Positions 4,034-6,235 of a DNA stretch of 6,235 nucleotides are shown piece by piece. The position numbers were made by a program, and so were the translations under genes. Under the pieces are notes generated by a model. That model searched no databases. It was given only the letters and a program-made list of their open reading frames with translations, and was not told the DNA's origin. How positions within the stretch are numbered: position 1 is the first letter of the stretch; each line of letters opens with the position of its first letter. Source of the stretch: an uncultured bacterium (lineage in GTDB: Bacteria > Bacillota > Clostridia > Lachnospirales > Lachnospiraceae); contig CAJMMH010000174.1 in assembly GCA_905214365.1 (NCBI GenBank), positions 1 through 6,235 on the forward strand. The letters run 5' to 3'.

Positions 4034-6164
4034 AGCGCTTCTTGCAGAGTACCGCAGAAAGGCAGAGGAACTGGTTGCGAAGATGACGCTGCACCAGAAG
4101 GTACAGCAGACGCTGAACTGGGCGCCGGCAATTGAAGAGTTGGGGATCAAAGCATATAACTGGTGGAACGAGGGTCTGCACGGTGTTGCCCGTGCCGGAG
4201 TCGCGACGGTATTTCCGCAGGCGATTACGATGGCGGCAAGCTTCGATGAGGATCTGCTGGAGCAGGTGGCCGATGTCATTTCCACGGAAGGACGCGCCAA
4301 GTACAACAACCAGCAGAAGCAGAACGACACGGATATTTACAAGGGACTTACGTTTTGGTCTCCCAATGTCAATATTTTCCGCGATCCGCGCTGGGGACGC
4401 GGCCATGAAACCTTCGGTGAGGATCCGTATCTGACTTCCCGCATGGGCGTACGCTTTGTCGAAGGTATCCAGGGTCACGATGAGAAGTATCTGAAGGCTG
4501 CGGCATGCGCCAAACACTTTGCGGTTCACAGCGGTCCGGAAGCGATCCGCCATTCCTTCAATGCGGAGGTTTCCAATACCGATCTGTACGAGACTTATCT
4601 GCCTGCGTTCCGCGCGTGTGTGACAGAAGGAAAGGTTGAGGCGGTTATGGGAGCCTACAACCGGACCAACGGCGATCCGTGCTGCGGAAACCGCAGACTG
4701 TTAAAGGAGATCCTGCGGGATGAGTGGGGTTTTCAGGGCCATGTCGTTTCCGACTGCTGGGCAATCAGTGACTTTTATAAAGGGCATAAGGTTGTGGACG
4801 GCCCGGTCGAAGCGGTTTCGATGGCGATGAATAATGGCTGTGATCTGAATTGCGGCCAGCTGTTCGCGTATCTGGAAAAGGCGGTAGAGCAGGGACTGGT
4901 AAAGGAAGAGCGAATTGACGAAGCGTTAGTCAACCTGTTTTCCAGCCGCATGAAGCTTGGCATTCTGGAAGAGACGCAGAACAATCCGTATGATACAATT
5001 GAATTTATGGAAGCAGACAAAAAGGAGTTCCGTGTGTTTAACCGCCGGGTAGCGGAGCAGTGCATGGTGCTTCTGAAAAATCAGGATCACACGCTTCCGC
5101 TTGAGCCGAAGAAGCTTCATACCGTTGGCGTGATCGGCCCGAACGCGGACAGCCGCAGGGCGTTGATCGGCAATTACATGGGTACAGCGTCCCGCTATAT
5201 CACCGTGCTGGAAGGAATTGAGGATTATCTGGGAGACGAGGTCAGAGTTCTGTATTCCGAGGGCTGTCATCTGTATAAGGATAAGGTTGAGGGACTGGGA
5301 CAGGTCAACGACCGGATTTCTGAGGTAAAGGGAGTCTGCGAGCATAGTGATGTTGTCATCTGCTGCGTCGGCCTGGATTCCAGCCTGGAGGGTGAAGAGG
5401 GAGATACCAGCAATCAGTACGCGAGCGGCGACAAGCTGGATCTGAAGCTTCCGGGCCTTCAGGAAGAGGTGCTGCATACTGCGTTTGAAAGCGGAAAGCC
5501 GGTTGTTGTTGTGCTGATGGCCGGAAGCGCGATTGCGATGCCGGAGGCGGAAGAAAAGGCGGCGGCGATTCTGTATGCCGGATATCCGGGCGCGCAGGGC
5601 GGCGCGGCGGCAGCACGCGTATTGTTCGGCGAGGTCAGTCCGGAAGGAAAGCTTCCGGTTACCTTTTACCGGACAACAGAGGAACTGCCGGAATTTACCG
5701 ATTACAGCATGAAGAACCGGACATACCGTTACATGAAACAGAAAGCAATGTATCCGTTTGGCTACGGCCTGTCTTACACGTCCTTTGCCATGACAGACGC
5801 GGCGATCTCTTCGGATTGTCTGGAGGAAAACGGTATCGACGCGTCGGTAACGGTGACAAACAACGGAGAGACGGATGGCGCACAGGTCGTTCAGGTTTAC
5901 GTGAAGGTGGAGGGAGAAGAAACTCCGAACGCGCAGCTGAAAGCATTCTGCAAGGTGCGTTTAAAGAAGGGAGAGTCGAAGCGGGTAACGCTTCATCTGC
6001 CGCAGGAGGCGTTTGGCCTGTATGATGAGACCTGCAAAAAGAAGTTAGCGGGAGACTGCCTTGTTTACATCGGCAGTTCGCAGCCTGATGAGCGCAGCGC
6101 AGAGCTGACCGGAAGCCGCCCGGATGTATTTCGGGTACATATTCCTGTGGAACGGTATCTTTAA
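4014..6164 (+). CDS. GH3 glycoside hydrolase, beta-xylosidase/beta-glucosidase-like
   Basis: Predicted exo-acting enzyme releasing sugars from the non-reducing ends of beta-linked oligosaccharides. The product has 716 residues, normal for the family, and no signal peptide, so it is probably cytoplasmic and acts on imported oligosaccharides. Domain order: TIM-barrel domain (about 1-310) with YNWWNEGLHGVAR (48-60), RDPRWGRGHETFGEDPYL (from 123), Lys167-His168 (AKHF) and the nucleophile Asp247 in VVSDCWA; alpha/beta sandwich domain (about 345-575) with SLEGEE, where Glu459 is the likely acid/base; YPFGYGLSYTSF (580-591); and a fibronectin-III-like domain (about 600-700). The WWNE and SDCWA motifs resemble GH3 xylosidases more than typical glucosidases, but substrate cannot be fixed by eye. 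ATG 4014 is preferred: AGGAGG (3999-4004) lies nine bases upstream. An in-frame ATG at 3996 would itself overlap that site. It overlaps the HD-GYP gene by 20 bases. Confidence 0.9.
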   Translation: MEITKNEALLAEYRRKAEELVAKMTLHQKVQQTLNWAPAIEELGIKAYNWWNEGLHGVARAGVATVFPQAITMAASFDEDLLEQVADVISTEGRAKYNNQQKQNDTDIYKGLTFWSPNVNIFRDPRWGRGHETFGEDPYLTSRMGVRFVEGIQGHDEKYLKAAACAKHFAVHSGPEAIRHSFNAEVSNTDLYETYLPAFRACVTEGKVEAVMGAYNRTNGDPCCGNRRLLKEILRDEWGFQGHVVSDCWAISDFYKGHKVVDGPVEAVSMAMNNGCDLNCGQLFAYLEKAVEQGLVKEERIDEALVNLFSSRMKLGILEETQNNPYDTIEFMEADKKEFRVFNRRVAEQCMVLLKNQDHTLPLEPKKLHTVGVIGPNADSRRALIGNYMGTASRYITVLEGIEDYLGDEVRVLYSEGCHLYKDKVEGLGQVNDRISEVKGVCEHSDVVICCVGLDSSLEGEEGDTSNQYASGDKLDLKLPGLQEEVLHTAFESGKPVVVVLMAGSAIAMPEAEEKAAAILYAGYPGAQGGAAAARVLFGEVSPEGKLPVTFYRTTEELPEFTDYSMKNRTYRYMKQKAMYPFGYGLSYTSFAMTDAAISSDCLEENGIDASVTVTNNGETDGAQVVQVYVKVEGEETPNAQLKAFCKVRLKKGESKRVTLHLPQEAFGLYDETCKKKLAGDCLVYIGSSQPDERSAELTGSRPDVFRVHIPVERYL

Positions 6165-6181
6165 CAAATCAAGGAAGTCTC

Positions 6182-6210
6182 CTGCTTCAATTGCGAAGAG
6201 CAATAAGCAG
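6182..6210 (+). repeat. GCGAAG hairpin after the GH3 gene
   Basis: The stem pairs 6182-6187 with 6205-6210 and 6190-6194 with 6200-6204 (two-base bulge 6188-6189), capped by GAAGA. It carries the same GCGAAG core as the left-end palindromes. No T-run follows, so it is more likely a member of the dispersed repeat than a classical terminator, although it could stabilise the 3' end of the operon mRNA. Confidence 0.5.
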
Positions 6211-6221
6211 TGGGTAGGGAC

Positions 6222-6235
6222 TTGCTTGTATCAGG
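6222..6235 (+). repeat. Exact 14-base copy of the window's first bases
   Basis: TTGCTTGTATCAGG at 6222-6235 is identical to 1-14. The window ends inside it, so the repeat may continue. It could be the start of a second copy of the left-end palindromic element, or an end overlap of an assembled circular or repeat-bounded contig. Confidence 0.6.

Noticed and set aside
6182..6210. Hairpin after the GH3 gene as an intrinsic terminator
   Set aside because: No T-run follows; it shares the GCGAAG core with the left-end repeats.
1..6235. CRISPR array, tRNA, rRNA, transposase, integrase or phage genes
   Set aside because: I looked for spaced direct repeats, tRNA-like folds and mobile-element proteins and saw none.

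Overview
The window (6,235 bases, moderate GC) looks like chromosomal DNA of an anaerobic gut or rumen Firmicute, most likely in the Lachnospiraceae or a close relative. This rests on strong AGGAGG ribosome-binding sites, tightly packed or overlapping genes, canonical sigma-A-type promoters, and the style of the proteins: a HflK/HflC pair, a membrane HD-GYP protein and a cytoplasmic-type GH3 glycosidase. The lineage is inferred from style, not from a marker gene.

Layout. Bases 1-97 hold a cluster of small extragenic palindromes with GCGAAGC hairpins; a related hairpin and an exact 14-base copy of the window's first bases lie at the far right end. A strong extended -10 promoter (158-186) starts a leader of about 300 nt. 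The leader contains a yybP-ykoY type (manganese) riboswitch aptamer (193-287) whose closing stem overlaps an intrinsic terminator (279-321). It is followed by about 170 nt of further structured leader and by two overlapping genes for SPFH membrane proteins, HflK-like (501-1490) and HflC-like (1490-2362).

The gap 2363-2692 is busy. It has a terminator for hflKC (2463-2490) with a promoter-like sequence just before it. On the minus strand it has what looks like a complete miniature gene: promoter (2637-2665), ribosome-binding site, a 23-codon tryptophan-rich ORF (2538-2609) and its own terminator (2507-2530). A 16-bp perfect palindrome overlaps the -10 of that promoter.

On the plus strand follow a membrane-anchored HD-GYP protein (2693-4033), a predicted cyclic-di-GMP phosphodiesterase, and a GH3 beta-xylosidase/beta-glucosidase-like enzyme (4014-6164). 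These overlap by 20 bases and are probably translationally coupled.

Functional reading. The left operon appears to place an FtsH-modulating SPFH complex under manganese control, whereas this riboswitch class is best known upstream of Mn exporters and related membrane transporters. The right operon links second-messenger turnover with intracellular oligosaccharide breakdown. The most novel items are the Mn riboswitch-hflKC pairing and the unlisted tryptophan-rich micro-gene.
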